A stretch of 64,000 bases of DNA from Membranipora membranacea (Eukaryota > Bryozoa > Gymnolaemata > Cheilostomatida > Membraniporidae), in the NCBI GenBank assembly GCA_914767715.1, contig OU612070.1, forward strand, positions 263,501 through 327,500. The letters are read 5' to 3'. Below, piece by piece: positions 38,149-53,100 of this stretch. Under the pieces are notes generated by a model that was not told the origin of the DNA, made no database searches, and saw only the letters and a list, made by a program, of their open reading frames with translations. How positions within the stretch are numbered: position 1 is the first letter of the stretch; the number at the start of each line of letters is the position of its first letter. The position numbers and the translations under genes were made by a program.

Positions 38149-41100
38149 CTACAAATATCATAAACAAAATAATAAAACATCTGGTCATCATAGCAGGGAG
38201 GGCGGCACCCACCCTCCCTGATCATAGTATTAGTAAAAGGGCAACAAAATATGCTCTAAACTAGGAGTTGTTTTCTCTTGATCAGGAAGAAGACAATTGA
38301 CACAGCACATCACAGCAGAATTATTCTCTCTACTATGCCAGGGAGGGTGGCTGACTATGCCCACATCACAAACTGGAAGGTGATTACAGCAGCTAGCTGT
38401 ATGGCACACAGTTTTGGCATATTGTGCCTTCGTAAGGGCCAGAGGAGAGGTCATACTGAGAACTGAATTGTTAAAGTCTCACGACAACTCCAGTCATTAC
38501 TGACATACGTTACAAAGCTATTTAGATATGGCCGCCATCAGCATCAGCAGTTGGTTAAGTATTACAGCAGCACAGTTTGTAACATAGAAATGGTGATTGT
38601 TAATTATGATAGTGTTAGAATTCTAGATTTACAGCTAAATAAATGTTATAATCGGTGGTTTTATTTAGCAAATCAAAATTCCTACTTGTACAAACCAAAT
38701 CTGCCTGCGATGCTGAAAAAGTGAGCGATAAAAACAATAAGCTCGCTGCAGACCTCGCTGCAGACTGAGATTAACCCAGTAGGTGTCCGTCATGTGACTT
38801 ATACAGCCAGCCAGCAGTCGCGCCGGTGTTTTACAGGATTTTGTGTGTAAGCTGATACTAACATATTGAGGACAAATATTGATTTTAGGTTTGTCAAGTT
38901 AGAGTAGAATATTCTCCTACAGCACAGCGGCTATTTATCAACATAAGGACAGGTGGTGTAATAAGGAGACACCATATTACTGTATACTATAATATACCAC
39001 TGGACCATATGGCAGTGCTACACACAGTCACCTTAATATAACCTACACCAATTACAGGCTAATCATCTTACATTACATCTTACATTAATGGTACAGCAGT
39101 AAGATAATTATACCAATACAGCCCTTTACACAATGTCTATAGCTACGACTGAACAAGAGATAGATTAGCTTCCATTTACTTAACTTAGTACAAAATTCCC
39201 TGTACTTCATACTTGTGTTTGTGAAAGGCTCAAAAACTAATCAATATCAAACTCAAATATCCCACTGCAAAGTACAAGTGAAATGAAGCTTAATATTAAA
39301 CTTACAACTGGGATAAAAACCTAGAAACGTTATTTTAATTTTAATCAGCTGACAGGGGCGATGTGATAAAGAGAACAATCGTGACACTCCTAACTCTGAT
39401 CAGCTGCAGAGAGTGATAAAAATTATCAGTTATTTCAGCTGTTAGCCATGTCTGATAACTCATGTCTGATAACTCATGTCTGATAATTCAACACAAAACT
39501 AAATCAGTCATAAACATGACTATCCCACTGCAGTCTATTGACTATCAGGGTTTTCGGTTGGACCTCAGGTCTGTGCTCCAACCTGCCTAAAACGGAGAGC
39601 AATTTGGCGCAGCAATTGCAGCCTCGCCCTTATGGCTATTAGTATCTTGCCGCCAATGTGGCGTGTGATAAAACAACCTGGTTTTAATCAACAATTTTTT
39701 TTAATTGACCATTTCCACGTAAGTTTAAGCTGTATTTATGTTGCATGTTTTATGTGACTCGCCCAGAGCCCCAGACTGATATTATACACATTTAGACCTC
39801 TCTGGTATTTGAAGGGAATGATTAGTGTATATACTAAACACTAAATACTAAACACATGCCGCCTCCGCCTCCGGGGTTAGCTCCACTTCCTCATACAGAG
39901 ATCAGATAACATGACTCAGGGAAGGGCCGAGGACTGAGGGGGAGGCTGGAGGGAGTGTTGTTGTTTTTTCAGTCAAAGTCAAGAGCAGTATAATATGTTA
40001 CACTTTACTGACTTGACAATGTTTAGAGGTTTGTATGGAATCAATAATCAATATAAAGTAGCTTATAAGCTACTTTGTGACTAATACCATATTACTAAGG
40101 ATTCAATAACAAAGCCTAGTGAATAGCAGACCAACACTCCACACATGTCAGTAAGAGAAATATTGACAAAGATGTTCCACTTTAGCAGCTAAAGTCAAAT
40201 GTAAAAATTCCTTTTGAATAAAAATGTGTCAGAATTGTAAAGGACATCTTTATACACAAGTCGGCATTCAGTCAGATAACTAGGTTCTGGTACCGAGGGC
40301 TTTATATTCTACTATCAAGTGTAAAACAAAGCAGCGCAGCCGGGAATGTGAATCTCATTGGTTAGCTTGTAAAGTTGATACAAAATCTGTTTCAAGTACA
40401 AATAGCCAACCTTCTCAAATCCCAGCGGACTGCATTATTATATGTTTGTAATAAAAAGAAAATCTGTCTATAAGGAGAGCAGCAGTGGAATACATGAGCG
40501 AGGAGAGGCATGACTATATGGCTTATATATGACTGGTGCTTATATATAATTCATGGTCTAGATAATACTCTGACAAAGCAGTCATTGATTTTCCCCCTAG
40601 AGAATCACTCAGCATAAAAACTGTGATAAAAAACACTAGTGTCCTGTATTGTTATATACAAGTGTTGAACTTTTGTCTTCAGCTGAATTTTACACTGGGC
40701 AAATATCCCCATGTATAAATAAATGGCTTTGTAATAATTATCTTAGATTTAACTGGTATTTTTTATGGTTTGTGACTTGAGCATTTAAATATTTGGCAGT
40801 TAGCCAGACCATGAGAGTGAGTATCTGGAATTCCGAGACAGGTTTGCAGCTCAACATGTGGATAGGATATATAATTTGGTTATTCAGCTGAACAACCGCA
40901 ATCCCACAATGCATTGCTCAACCACCACAATGTGGAGCTGTAGCTGTAGCTCGACCAGCGGTACGGTACACCGACAATGTGAAATCTAAATCACAACACA
41001 AACATGGGCCAACACAAATATGGGCATATTTTAATCCCGATTTGAAATTTGCCGTAACAATATAGGTGATTCATCCTGCTGGTCAAATGATTCCCGAATT

Positions 41101-44100
41101 CTGAATCACCGCAAACATTTCTGAGTGTTGCACAACATTAGCCTTATATGTGTGGTAGGACAGGTATTGCAGAAAATTTGACTGTGTGAACAACAAAGTT
41201 ATTATGATCAAGGTTTCATAACTCCCTGATATAATGTGCAGCCTCTTATTCTCTTGCCAGTAACATTCCCAGTACATCCGCTGAGGAGGTCACCTTACCT
41301 TACATTGACTGTAATAGGAAAACTTATTAGCCATATTCTACAACAGTTCTATATACTGTCTTATTTGCCTTGTAGTGTTATTAGGTACAAAAGTCAATAA
41401 AACAGAGCTAATCCTAGCTGTGACCTGGCTAGCTTAGCAAGGCCAATAATATTTACTACACTAAGTCATGTGTATATATGGACCTATAATCTGTCTGCGT
41501 GGAGTAGAGAGGCTGGAGAGTAGATCTGACCACTACTCACTCAATAACTGGGTCAGACTGACATGTGACACCAAATATTACTGACCAGATCCGATAAAAC
41601 ATCAGACTAACTCTCTCCCTAATAGTAGTAAATAATGTCAACCTTGTCCAAAGTCTGCTTCAGATGGCTTCAGATATAGAATACACAGAATACACAGCAG
41701 AGTACCACACAGAGTACCAGCAGGACTGTGTTATTGTTACATTATGTGATGTCAGTATTCAGTCAGCTGATCAGGAGGAGACAAGCTCTGCTGCTGCTGC
41801 TGTGACTCGTATGGGAGCCGTGTGTGAGCAGCAGAGACGACAGCAGAGACAGAGCTTGTAATCCTCTGCTGCCCTGAGCTGATGTCAGATTTTTCTAACT
41901 GGAGGTGCAGGTGTACCGATTATATGATGAGATGACCGATCAGATACCAGCAGGCACACCCAGGCTTCTCTCTCAGTGGTGAGCGGCGGAGTACCTGGTA
42001 TAACTCAGCCACTTAGCAGAGGGTACCTGGCCGACTCTGCTCAGTTATTGAGCTGTTAGGTAATTTTATTGGTCTTGTCTGCTCTTTGTTTAGTGTTTTG
42101 TTTCCTAAAGTATTAATAACTATTAATTTTTATTATTTACGCCTCATACCTGTGGAATAGTTACATAATCCAGGTCATAATACTTGGTACTTGTACGTGG
42201 GTCACTGCCCTTGATGCGCCTAAAATAGGGAAGCCAATTGAGAACTGTCTCAAACTTGGTTAATCAGGAAATTAACGGTGGGTAATTTAAGGGATTAAGA
42301 TTTAAGTTTAATGGCAGCTTGATATGTGGAGAGTAATAAAAAAGCCTCAAATAATGAGATCTGAATTCAGTCACCTCCTCCTCCCTATACCAGTGGTAGA
42401 GGGATATTATCTGTATAGGAATGAAAGAGGAAGCTGTGAGAGAGCCAGAGATAATATATTATCTGTGTACGATCTCTGCTGGTAAAGTGGCTGCAGTCAC
42501 TATCTCTATATCTTAGTTACAATCAGTTATCTGAGTAGTGAGGTAATTACAGACTGTGTGTCCTCAAGCCGAGCCGCCGAGCCGCCGAGCCGCCGAGCAG
42601 CATCACACTATTATCATTGTTTTGTATTTCCTCTCGTTATACTGTGTGAGTCTATCACACCACTAAGATTTACTGTCACACTATACTAGGAGGCATATAA
42701 AGAGAAGGAGGAGGCAAACATGCAGAGTTAATTCATACTTAACATGCGATCTGATACTAGACTCTCTATATAACTATCCCTGCTATCACCACTTCCTAAT
42801 ACTGCCCTAATCGTTATCTCTCCTCCCCCCCCCCCATGCAGTGGTCTCTATATACTACTTATGTATCAGTATCTTAATCACCTGGAAGCACATGGCTTTG
42901 ATGTTGTCCCTTTGTTCTCTTGCCGTACAGGAGGCGGGGGGGGGGGGGAGGGGGTGACTGTGTATCTCACAGACGAGCTGACTTCGTGCAGACCATTACT
43001 CGTATCTGATAATGGCCTAGTGGCTTTAGTGGCTGTTGTTTATTCTTTTTATCAATTGAGATCAAGTCCATCGTTGCAATCTCAAATTATGTTATTATTA
43101 TTTTGTTCAATGTCACAAAGCCTGATGTTGATGTGATGTTGATTTGTGCAGTTATGAATGTGGTGATTTTTGTGATATTTGATTGACATTTAATTAGAGC
43201 TGCAGTAAAAGGCTAGCCAACTCTTCACCATGGTGCAGGGCTTGTAATTCTAACCTTGTAGCTGTAGCTGGGTAGCTGCGAGACAGCTATGCTAATCACT
43301 AACCTATGCCAAGTTTTAGTTGTATATTGTCTACTGGAGGAGCAAGCCTTGATATGCTACAAGAGTCTCCCCTTCAGTAGAAGGCAAACAGACAGCTGAT
43401 GTACAAACATGTTATTTACTCAACCTGTCATCCATAACACAGTATTAATTTAATAAGAGTTTATTATACAAAAGTAAGGATATATCCTTACTCTGTGGCA
43501 TTATAGAAGGTGTCACAAGTATATTCTGTGAGGAAGATGGATGTCATAACGATTATGAGCCGGGTGTCTGTGTAGCCACCGCTAAACTATTAATAAACTC
43601 CTCCTCGTACATATCTCATTCTAAATCTCAATTCTAATACAACTATAATATTCAAACCCCCCTAATCAGCATAAACTGTTTACTCGGCAAAAACAATGAG
43701 CAAACTTGTCTCTCCCACAAGGCTCAGCAGACCCTGGCAGGCAGGATTGTCACAGTAAATTTACTGACAGGTGACTACTTAAATCGGTTATTGACTCCCT
43801 GAAATAATGCCAAGTTACAATCATCTGTACACCAAATCTGATTTAGCAGATAATGATACTACGGTGGTTTCTGGTTACATGCCAAGGACTGAGAGGAGCC
43901 AGGCGGGTAATTTTTGAAATTTTTCTCATGACACCCAGATGGCCAGTCAAGCTACAGACATTGTAAGATTGACGTTATGCAGTCACACAAAGCCTACCCA
44001 CCTCTGCACTTGATCATTACCTATTTTTATGAATAATGACATTTTCTGATGTCTTTGATGTGTTGGAGGATTAGAGATATTTGTAATGTTTTGTTGATGG

Positions 44101-47100
44101 TTTTAGCAGACCAGCGTGTTGAGTGTTTGGTTGCGTGGCTGGCTGAGTGGCTGGTTACCTCTATTATAATACCATCCATCACAAAGTAAGGATATAGATA
44201 TCCTTATTCTGTGATACCATATACCCTCAAAGGCTAACACCTCAGGCTAACACTGTGATTCATATGGTAATCTTTTGTTTACTAGAGTAAAATGTGGAAA
44301 TAAAAAACAAAAATGTTGGAAGCTGTGCAGTGGATGAATAACTGAGATATCTAGACGGATGAATACTTAAATTTGTGAATGATTCTCTCCAGTTTATGGT
44401 GCAGAACTGATAGCCTGTTACATTCTGACTAAGATTTAAATCTGACCTAATTACTATCTGATAATATCGGCACAGCCCGGCACTATTGATTACTTAGTTC
44501 TGGGTCAAACTTTTATCTTGGCTTGGGAAAAAATACAAATGCAGCAGTGATAATATTAGTCATTTAAATAAGCTTGAGTTTAGAGCTTCGGCAGCTCCAG
44601 CTTAGAGCAGCGCTGACTGTGTGAACTGATCAGTACTTTATATTCACTTGTGATTCACAAAATCAATACTAGATTAGACAATCATAATGTAATATCATAA
44701 TTCTTCATCATGCCATGGGACTAAAACTCGTCACTTTCCAATCAACCCTAATTTTCTTATACAAAATGATTTTTAAGTTGAGGGACGGGTGACATAGCCT
44801 CCCGATCTCTAACCAAACCGATGACTGGTATCACAGTGTTTTATAGAGAGTTATTTTAGAACTGGCTAACACCAGTCGAGGGACTCATAAGGGGATATGT
44901 AGAGATTGTTTTATGACAGCTTTTTGCACTTAAGCTTAAGGCCCTCGGGATTCCTAACCTTGCTCTAACTTATCCTTATAATGGCTACAAGCTATCATTT
45001 AAAATTCTCAGCTATGCATAATCGATAAGTTTGTTTTAGGCTCTGTTCGAAATTAGCAGACAAGATGAACTGATTGACATTGTGTTAATTTTTTTATTAC
45101 GCCAATTTAATACTAAACCTATACCCTATAAAACAAACCAGGTACCTAATTATCGTCACCCCCATGTTTTATCTCAACTCGGTTTTTTTAATTTTCTGAC
45201 AGACACACCTAATAATACATTATAATATTCAGGTTACTAAATTAGATTATAAAACAGCTCTTCATATTATCGATACCTGTTATACACAGACTTTGACCTG
45301 CACAAGAGAAGAGCTTCACTAGATTATGTGCCGATTATAATCAGAGTTGTCCCCCCTCCGCCCGAGCGTCGGCTCATGGGTAGAGGATCACCTGGCGTAT
45401 AATACCGGAGGAGAAGTGACAAGCAACCTCAAATTATCCAGACTGTTATCAACTTGTTACCAGTGATGGAGTGTGTGTGAATTATTACATCATCTTACTG
45501 GCGGCGATGTTACTCCAGCGATGTTACTCCGGCCAGTATTACCGTTATATACACACACCTAGTCACCTAGTATATCTATAATACTAGTTAATTATATGTA
45601 TCATGTATCTGTTTATAATGTGTCGGTGATGAAGGAGCGCTGCTGCCTAGGGCCATCTGTCTGTCTGTCAAAGTTAAGTACCGTTATATAGCCCTACCAT
45701 TCATGCTGGTGTGAAATTTGTCGGCTATAAATGTCACGATTCCTACCTAAAGCAGCTCCCCGTGAAGCAGGCTACACTACCAAGCGGTAGAACTCAGGCT
45801 ACACCACCAAGCTGTGTGACTCACGAGCTTGTTTATGCCCCATCAGATTTCTTAGATTAGCCGTGAGTTTATGATGTGCTGGTTTGCTGAGTGATATTAC
45901 CTTGTTACTTTGTTTGCTTTTTGAATGATGTACTTGTTCTTGCTCAGCTTACTTTATGAAAAGCCTTACATCTGGTGATAGTGGTTAAAGGTAGTCTGGG
46001 TTATTTCCTGATAATGACTCAAGTCTACAGGAGGTGCAGCTCTTTATAACAGTAGGACAATCACAGCCAAAGTACTGATACTACAGATTGATCTAATTCT
46101 CTCATATTGTCCTAATACTGTCATAGCTGATTATCAGGCTAACAGATGGTCCCCAGCTAAACTCTCCCAATACTTGAATTATTTTAGTATTCAGTTTACC
46201 AAACAAAATATAAAAACAATGCTAAATATTATTATCAAATTAATATAATAATAAGATAATAAGTAAATAAAGCAGGAGGTATATTTTACTTACATTTATT
46301 GCTTTCCTGATTCGTCAGAAGTGGTTTTGTCGCCTCCTTCACTGTAAACATAAAATAAAACTTCTATTATTGGAGGTCGAGGTCTTGTAAATATAACACA
46401 GCCTATGGAAGATGGTTACCTGTTCGAGGGGGGGTGTTGCCTCCACCCCAACCACAGTTAGCTATCAAAATTAGGCTATGTGTGAGACAGCATGTACCAG
46501 ACATCAGTGAAACAGGTACGGTGGAGACAATCTCTGTGAGGACGTAATGTAATGAGGCATAAATCTCAGACTAAGAAATATTTGAACTCTACTCAATGGG
46601 AAGATATATCAGAGTAGGGATTTATATCTGATAATAAGTGCATCTAACCATTACATAACACACACACTACCTGTAGTACCATATACCAGTATATTCTGGA
46701 GCTAGAGGTACCGCACTAAGTGTTATTAATTGATGGTTTGGGCCAAGTTTGTCCACCACATGAATGGATAGATTTATAGATAGAATTCTAATGGCAGATC
46801 AAGTCTGATTTTTTTGGCTACAAGTGATGACAGATTTGTGTGAGGAAGGGAAAGATGGCATTAACAAATACAAAACATAATGTAAGGCAGAAATGTGCCT
46901 TGTGTTGTGTGCCTTGTTTGTAGGTCAATATAAGAAGTGAAAAGAGCAAATGATAAGTGAATATATACATGAATGCGTGGATTTGCTTGGCGGTAAAATT
47001 AACTGTGGCTTTCAGCGTTTTACAACCTTGTTTGCTTGTCCATTGTTTCTCTTCAAATATGAAAAGCAGTTATATACACAACACAAAATAGCATCAAAGC

Positions 47101-50100
47101 ATTTATGGTGGAAATAGGTAATTGCTCGACTTTGATAAATGGGAGATGGCAAACTGATGTATTAGTCGGCTTTCGTAACTCAATCAGTCAATTCAACCAA
47201 GTTCTAAGTCAGTAGCACAGGGCAGCATGAAGCTGTCCAGGAGAGGGGGAGGGTGGACCGAAGCCGTGTCTCCTAATAGATGTCGCCTAAACTTTTTGTT
47301 CAGTGAAGACTGAAGTATAGCAGAAGTGGGGTGCTCAAAACACGTCTATCATGAGATTGGAGGGTCGTGTGTCCCGGATTTATCATTGAGACTGAATTAA
47401 CAAAGTCATGGTTGAAACGCAGGATTTGTCACAACACCAATAACTACAGATAGCCTACAGAACAAAAACCAACAATAAGAGAGACCTTTTAGCTCTTCTT
47501 TATCTTGATCTGGTTACAGATTGTAGCACACGCCGTATTTTCCACAGGTTTGGGGCATCTGTAGCTCTGCCAGATGCATAGGATAGCTAGGTTAGCTCTG
47601 CCAGATGCCTTGTTGGTTCTATCCGTAGCCAGCTATTCCTTTGTTATTTGTGAAAGAGGTGGGGCTTAATTAAATTACTAAATAGTGATTGGTTTAATTC
47701 ATTCAAGTTGAACAATAGGAAGGCAAAGCAGACCCAAATTGTATTGTAATTGAAAGGAATAGGCCTAGCTATTAATAGGCGTGTGTAGCACCTTGGCCAA
47801 TCCGTAGCCTTACTAAAAGTTTCCCAATCCTATGGATACAACAATACAAATAATACATCTCAATACTAAATAGTGTGTACGACAGGGTATCAGGTGTGGT
47901 GATGAGCTCACAGCTAATACTCGCCAGATAAAAACTCTATTTTTATGGCCAATTACAGCTTTGTGAGTGCCATTTACAAATATTGCCTGTTTCATCAATA
48001 CTTGTCAGTGTAAATACTAATTCACACAAGCCAACATGGAGGTGTAACCTACTGGTGTGATCTAGCTAATATATCAGTGTGACTGACTTTGATTTCTCTA
48101 AGCTAACAGAGCCGGCTGACTATGTAATATTATATACTTCCTGTCTGCTTTATAATTTGACACAATGTCGACCAGTCAGATTCGGAGATAATAATAGTGT
48201 TTTGTGAATCTCCTGGTGATTTTTCTGGACGATCGCAAGTTAAAGCCAGCGATTAAACTGCTGTACCCTATAATCATCTATTGTCTGCCCACTTCAGTCA
48301 GAATGCAGCACGTATCACTTAGATACACAAAATATGTTCGTCTAAATTTTAAATTGTAGTCCAGGGTAGGCGGGTAGAAAGAAATCATTCACGCCATGAG
48401 GAGTTTGACTAGATTCAGACAGGCAGTAGGGAGAGGGGTGGAGGGGGGGGGTTAAGTGATCTTAGTTTTGTCACTCGGGTCGAGGGAGACAAAACTAATC
48501 ACATTGTAGAGATGACCCAGCAGCAGTATCAGCACCTCAGACCAGCGAGCTCACAAACCAGCGAGGTCTAACGATACCACAAAATTATAACTGATTGACA
48601 TCTAAGTGTCTTATAACACCAATTGACTTATTGATTCTTACATAAATACATTATAATGCATTAGTCATTCATGTGTAAATACACACATCAATGCATTATT
48701 GCTGGGCCATTATGAGCGGCTGGCCATATATTGGAATATTGATATTTGCTGGGTCAAAAGGATGCATGTTTTTGAGCAGTTAAAATTGGCGGCAATAACT
48801 TAATATTTGTCTAGCCTAACTAGCCCACTGGAAATTCTAAAGAGAAAGTCACACTGTGTGCAAACATACTAAATATACGGACTAACTAAACATTATTATT
48901 GAGACCTTTCCTTGATACTGCAGCTTATTTGAGGCCTTGAAATCAAAGAATTTTTTTTAGAGCTAATGTGCCAAATAGGTTTTGATTATTTAACAAAGTA
49001 TTTCACTGATTCAGTGAATAAAGTGTGAAAGTCAATAACAGTGGACTGTAAACCTGTGCCGAGAGCCGCAGAGGATTATGGGTCATAGTGTTATATCTCA
49101 TGTGTTATATATATCAGTCTGCTGTGGCAGCTCAGCTCTTATTCTAAAGCTCCGTCATCTTACCTCTTCAGGGAAATAGCCCCCCCCCTCATACCCCCTT
49201 CAGTCCTCCCTCTAACCCCGTGATCATGCTCTAGACGACAGCACTAGACGAGGATTATCCCAGCACTTTGATTATTACACACACCAAACCTTGTAAGAGG
49301 CTCAAAATGACGGAGCCAAATATTATTTATTAGCTTTTCATGCTTTTATCAACAACCAACAACAATTATTATTATTATTCAAGCCTTGAAGTAAACCACT
49401 GCTGCCTGCCGCTGCCTGCAGCTACCCAGTATATACATGAGGCAGCGCTTCAGCCCATAACCGCTGACATAGCCGCTGACATAAGCGCTGACATCAGAGC
49501 ATTAGATCATCCTTACTGTCACTGTGGCGAGATTAACATTACTTATATCAGGGACAGAGTGAGATGGAAGAGAGAAAATGTGATTCACTTCACGGGACCG
49601 GCCAACAACTGCCTACAACATTTTCTGAGCTTCCAGCGTTTAATAATACACTGCACCATTGCAGAGCAGAGACCATATATACAGCCTTCAGTCTCTCAAA
49701 TAAAGCTCAAATTTTAATTAATTAATACGACATGTACTTGGCTCTCACACAAATGAGCGCTTTTTGTTGTTTGCAGTATTTAGCTACCGCAAAACACTGA
49801 AAGCTCAGAAACAACGTGCCAGGCGACCCACAGGCGACCCACAGGCGACCCACAGGCGACCCACAGGCGACCCACAGGCGACCCACAGGCAACCCACAGG
49901 CGACCCACGCGAAAACAACAAACTCTACTAAAGCTATATAACAACATAACTTATAATACAGGATAAAAGCGTAAATGATTAAAGTAAGTAGAAGTAGTGG
50001 AAAATAGATAAAGCCATCAAACGATAATAAGTCTAACCAGGGAGGGGTCCCTGGTCTAACACGATTACTTGTGTTCAGTTATCATACCTTTCCTGAGTTA

Positions 50101-53100
50101 ACATTGGTTCTGTAGGGAACAAAATGAGAGAGAAATAATTACAACCAACATAACAAAGAATCTCAGATTGCATACACAGATATCATCGACACGCATCATA
50201 CAAAACAACGAGACTGTGTACACACTGTCAGTGATTAATATATCGTGTGTGCAAAATAAACTTATCTGATTTAATAAAATATACAACACGCCTAGACTGT
50301 GATACATATCAGGTGGTGGGTTAGGTAAGCAGGAGGCGGAGGAGGTAAGGAGATGTTAGGTCAGTCATTGTGTGTGATGGCTCTGAGGCTAAGATCAGAT
50401 TAGAAAGCCGACATGGTCATTACTCTACTACACTAAATATTCGCCGCCCGCCCGCTCGCTCGCTCCGTAGAGGGTATGAGGGTTGGTTCTTTTGTTCTGA
50501 TGTGACTGTTTATTTTAGTTAGATAAGAGATCGAGATACTTGACTGCCTGTCTGAGGGTGTAACTGAGGGTCAGTGGCTTGTCTCTTGCCTCACTAACCA
50601 CCTCACAAACCGCCTCACTAACAGATCAGATACTGTGAGATTGATATTTAGATAGATCTATATGTAGCGTAATTCTCAGTCTCAGAGATTCAGATATTAT
50701 TCTAATTTCATATTTACATAAACAAGTGGAGAGGATGGGGAGATAATCTGATACTTCATCTCCGATCAGAAGATCAGACGCTGCCAGCGCTGGGTGTAAA
50801 TATCTCACATATCTCATCTCATCTCATACATCAAACTAATATAGGGGGAGGCAAGGCATGCAAGGATGAGGGATTGCGTAGAAAAACTTAATTTGTAACG
50901 CCATGTAACGACACGATCTACGAGTCTTGGCATTGTGATTATCAATTGTGTACATCTTGGCATAATTTCAAATTTGAGGATATTCAAAGTAAGGGTGTGA
51001 AAATTTATTGCTAATACCAAACATAAAATTATCATCTTCAGATGAAGACTTTTCTGGAATAATAACAACACAACATATTTAGAATATTTAAAGCTAAGAG
51101 ACAGAATTGCATCATTTATATTGGGAGGCATTCTGCAGTTAGCCATGCTGGTCACACCAACCAATCAAGGTAACCAGGGAGATAGCATGCAGAGACGGTT
51201 ACAGGTCTGACAGTCATTGGACTGAGAATTATTAACAATGACTTAATCATTTTTTGGATAAATCCCTCAATCTACCTTTTGTGCAGAGCCTGATGTGAAT
51301 TTATTATAAATTCTACCTCAATATTTAGGCGGCAGGCTTGTGAGATAAACTTTGACACTCAGCATTTTTATGCAATAATTCATCAAATATGGCACGCATC
51401 AGTGTCAGCTGTTATATATTATTGCGCCTTCTTCAAAATAAATAGGACATACAAGGCCCCAGTTTGGTTCTCGGGGAAGGGGGGGATTCATGGACGCCCC
51501 ATCATACCAGCATCATACCAGACTTAGATGTGCGGTGATTCAGCTCTGATATATCCTGATTTGTGAGGGCTACTCGTCAGGTAATTTATTCACATGAGAA
51601 ACTGGCACCAGATACTGATATCCTGAATAATCTAAATATATTACAAGTGCAACATTATCATGTGGCTTTCAGTGACACATGTTAACCAACTTCTAACCTC
51701 CTTATAAATCACATAGGATAGTGAACTTTGAACTTACTAAGCAGACGCTGAACAAACTACCAAATATCTGATCCATCCATGATTCCCCTGAGCGGCCCCT
51801 GAGCGGCCCCTGCGAGTTCTCAAACTTTCCCGGCAATATTTGTTTAATATTTAATTTACCAAACCCCATGTACTCTGTACTGTATGTACTTTTTTGTATC
51901 ATATCTAGTATTTAGGTTACAGCAGGACAGCAGCGACAGCCAGCGTCGAAGAGATGTTCTGAGACAAAGAGTTAAGTAGAATGATAAGTAGAATGATAAG
52001 CACTTATTGATTAGCTCATTCCTAGTATTTGTCCCCAGAGAATTATTCCCATTTATAACCCATTTCCTTTTAAACCTAATATAGCAGCAGCCACAGCCAG
52101 CAGCTAGCAGAGGCTGTTGTATACATGTAATGTAACTTCAATAGTTTCCTTTTGATTTTGTTAGAGGCAAACTTGTGTTAAAAAAAAGAAAAGGTTTAAT
52201 TATTGATTGGAGCGAGTTTCGTCATGTTATGAGACTCATCAGTAGTTCGTGTATCATCAGAGCATGATGAGAATAATAATACTTTGTCACATTTTTGTAG
52301 CACTGAAGCTAGCATGCAGCGAAAACATCAATAAATTTAAGATAATTTCAATTTGATGAATAAGACATCTGCCATGCAATGGGATTTCATTGAACAATCA
52401 CATCTGTGACTTGGCTTGTGAAAGTCTTCATTTCCTAATTAAGTAATTAAGGTGAAGTTGACTTGATTCACCAGCTTTTCTTCACTGAATAGAGCTGAAA
52501 CCTTGTACTAGACTTTATTGTATTCTCATACATATGGCATTCTGAACAAGTCTTTGTCTTTACTATGGCCTTTATTATATGTCATGGTGATCCCAGTAAT
52601 TCACTTTTCAAAATGTGCATTAAGCTGTTGAGTACAGAAGAAATTAAGGGTATTTAGTGGTGAATACTTATTGTATTTGTCTCGTTTGTTTGTTTTGAAC
52701 TGATCCACAAATCCACAACAAGAGATGAGTGTTTTGTTTGAGGAAAGCTGGGGAGGATTAGTGATGGTATATTTACATCCCCCTTGCGTGGTGAGATGTG
52801 GTGTACCGGTGGTGAGATGTGGTGTACCGTTTATGTACCCTCTATGTACCCTGTATGTCTGTGGTGAGCTAGTCTTGTGTTAGTTTAAGAGGCGTAGGAG
52901 GAGAGGCGACTTTAGAAGACAGAGAGGAAGGGTTTAATGAACTCTACTTTGTCAAACTTGTGACTATTATTAGCTTCATTCTCACAGGACTTGTGGCCAA
53001 TTAGGTTACATTGTTATTGTTCATGATGAATTAATATTACGTTATTTTGATACAAACTTTTATACGCTGGCACCCCCATATTATGAACCATTTCACAAAC

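Larger units (their letters stand above)
38149..42149 (-). other. Receptor intron between the two ITIM exons
   Basis: A 4-kb intron. It contains two CAGGGAGGG micro-insertions (38187-38227 and 38332-38360) and a short triple of ATGTCTGATAACTC (about 39450-39490). No other exon passes both splice-site and phase tests by eye. Confidence 0.5.
42220..46293 (-). other. Receptor intron, left part
   Basis: Part of the 7.9-kb intron between exons 9 and 11. It holds a 9-bp GAGCCGCCG tandem (42569-42598), homopolymer C and G tracts near 42830 and 42940, and two palindromes related to the one at 34098 (43472 and 44180). No gene seen. Confidence 0.5.
46342..50087 (-). other. Receptor intron, right part
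   Basis: No gene seen. It contains an 11-bp minisatellite (49820-49909), a micro-insertion (50031-50060) and a triple GCTGACAT motif near 49460-49492. Confidence 0.5.

Noticed and set aside
41291-41312. 10-nt microexon of the receptor between the two ITIM exons
   Set aside because: Acceptor and donor consensus are present by chance; including 10 nt would break the phase 0 join between exons 11 and 12.
41664-41861. Tyr/Glu-rich plus-strand ORF (EYTEYTAEYHTEY) as a signalling tail
   Set aside because: Opposite strand to the receptor, built on an ACAGAATAC-type local repeat, without splice context.
49820-49909. CRISPR-like direct repeats
   Set aside because: Units are contiguous 11-mers without spacers, and the DNA is eukaryotic.
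51702-51902. Extra receptor exon with donor CTTA|GTAAGT
   Set aside because: No matching acceptor that keeps the reading frame between exons 8 and 9.
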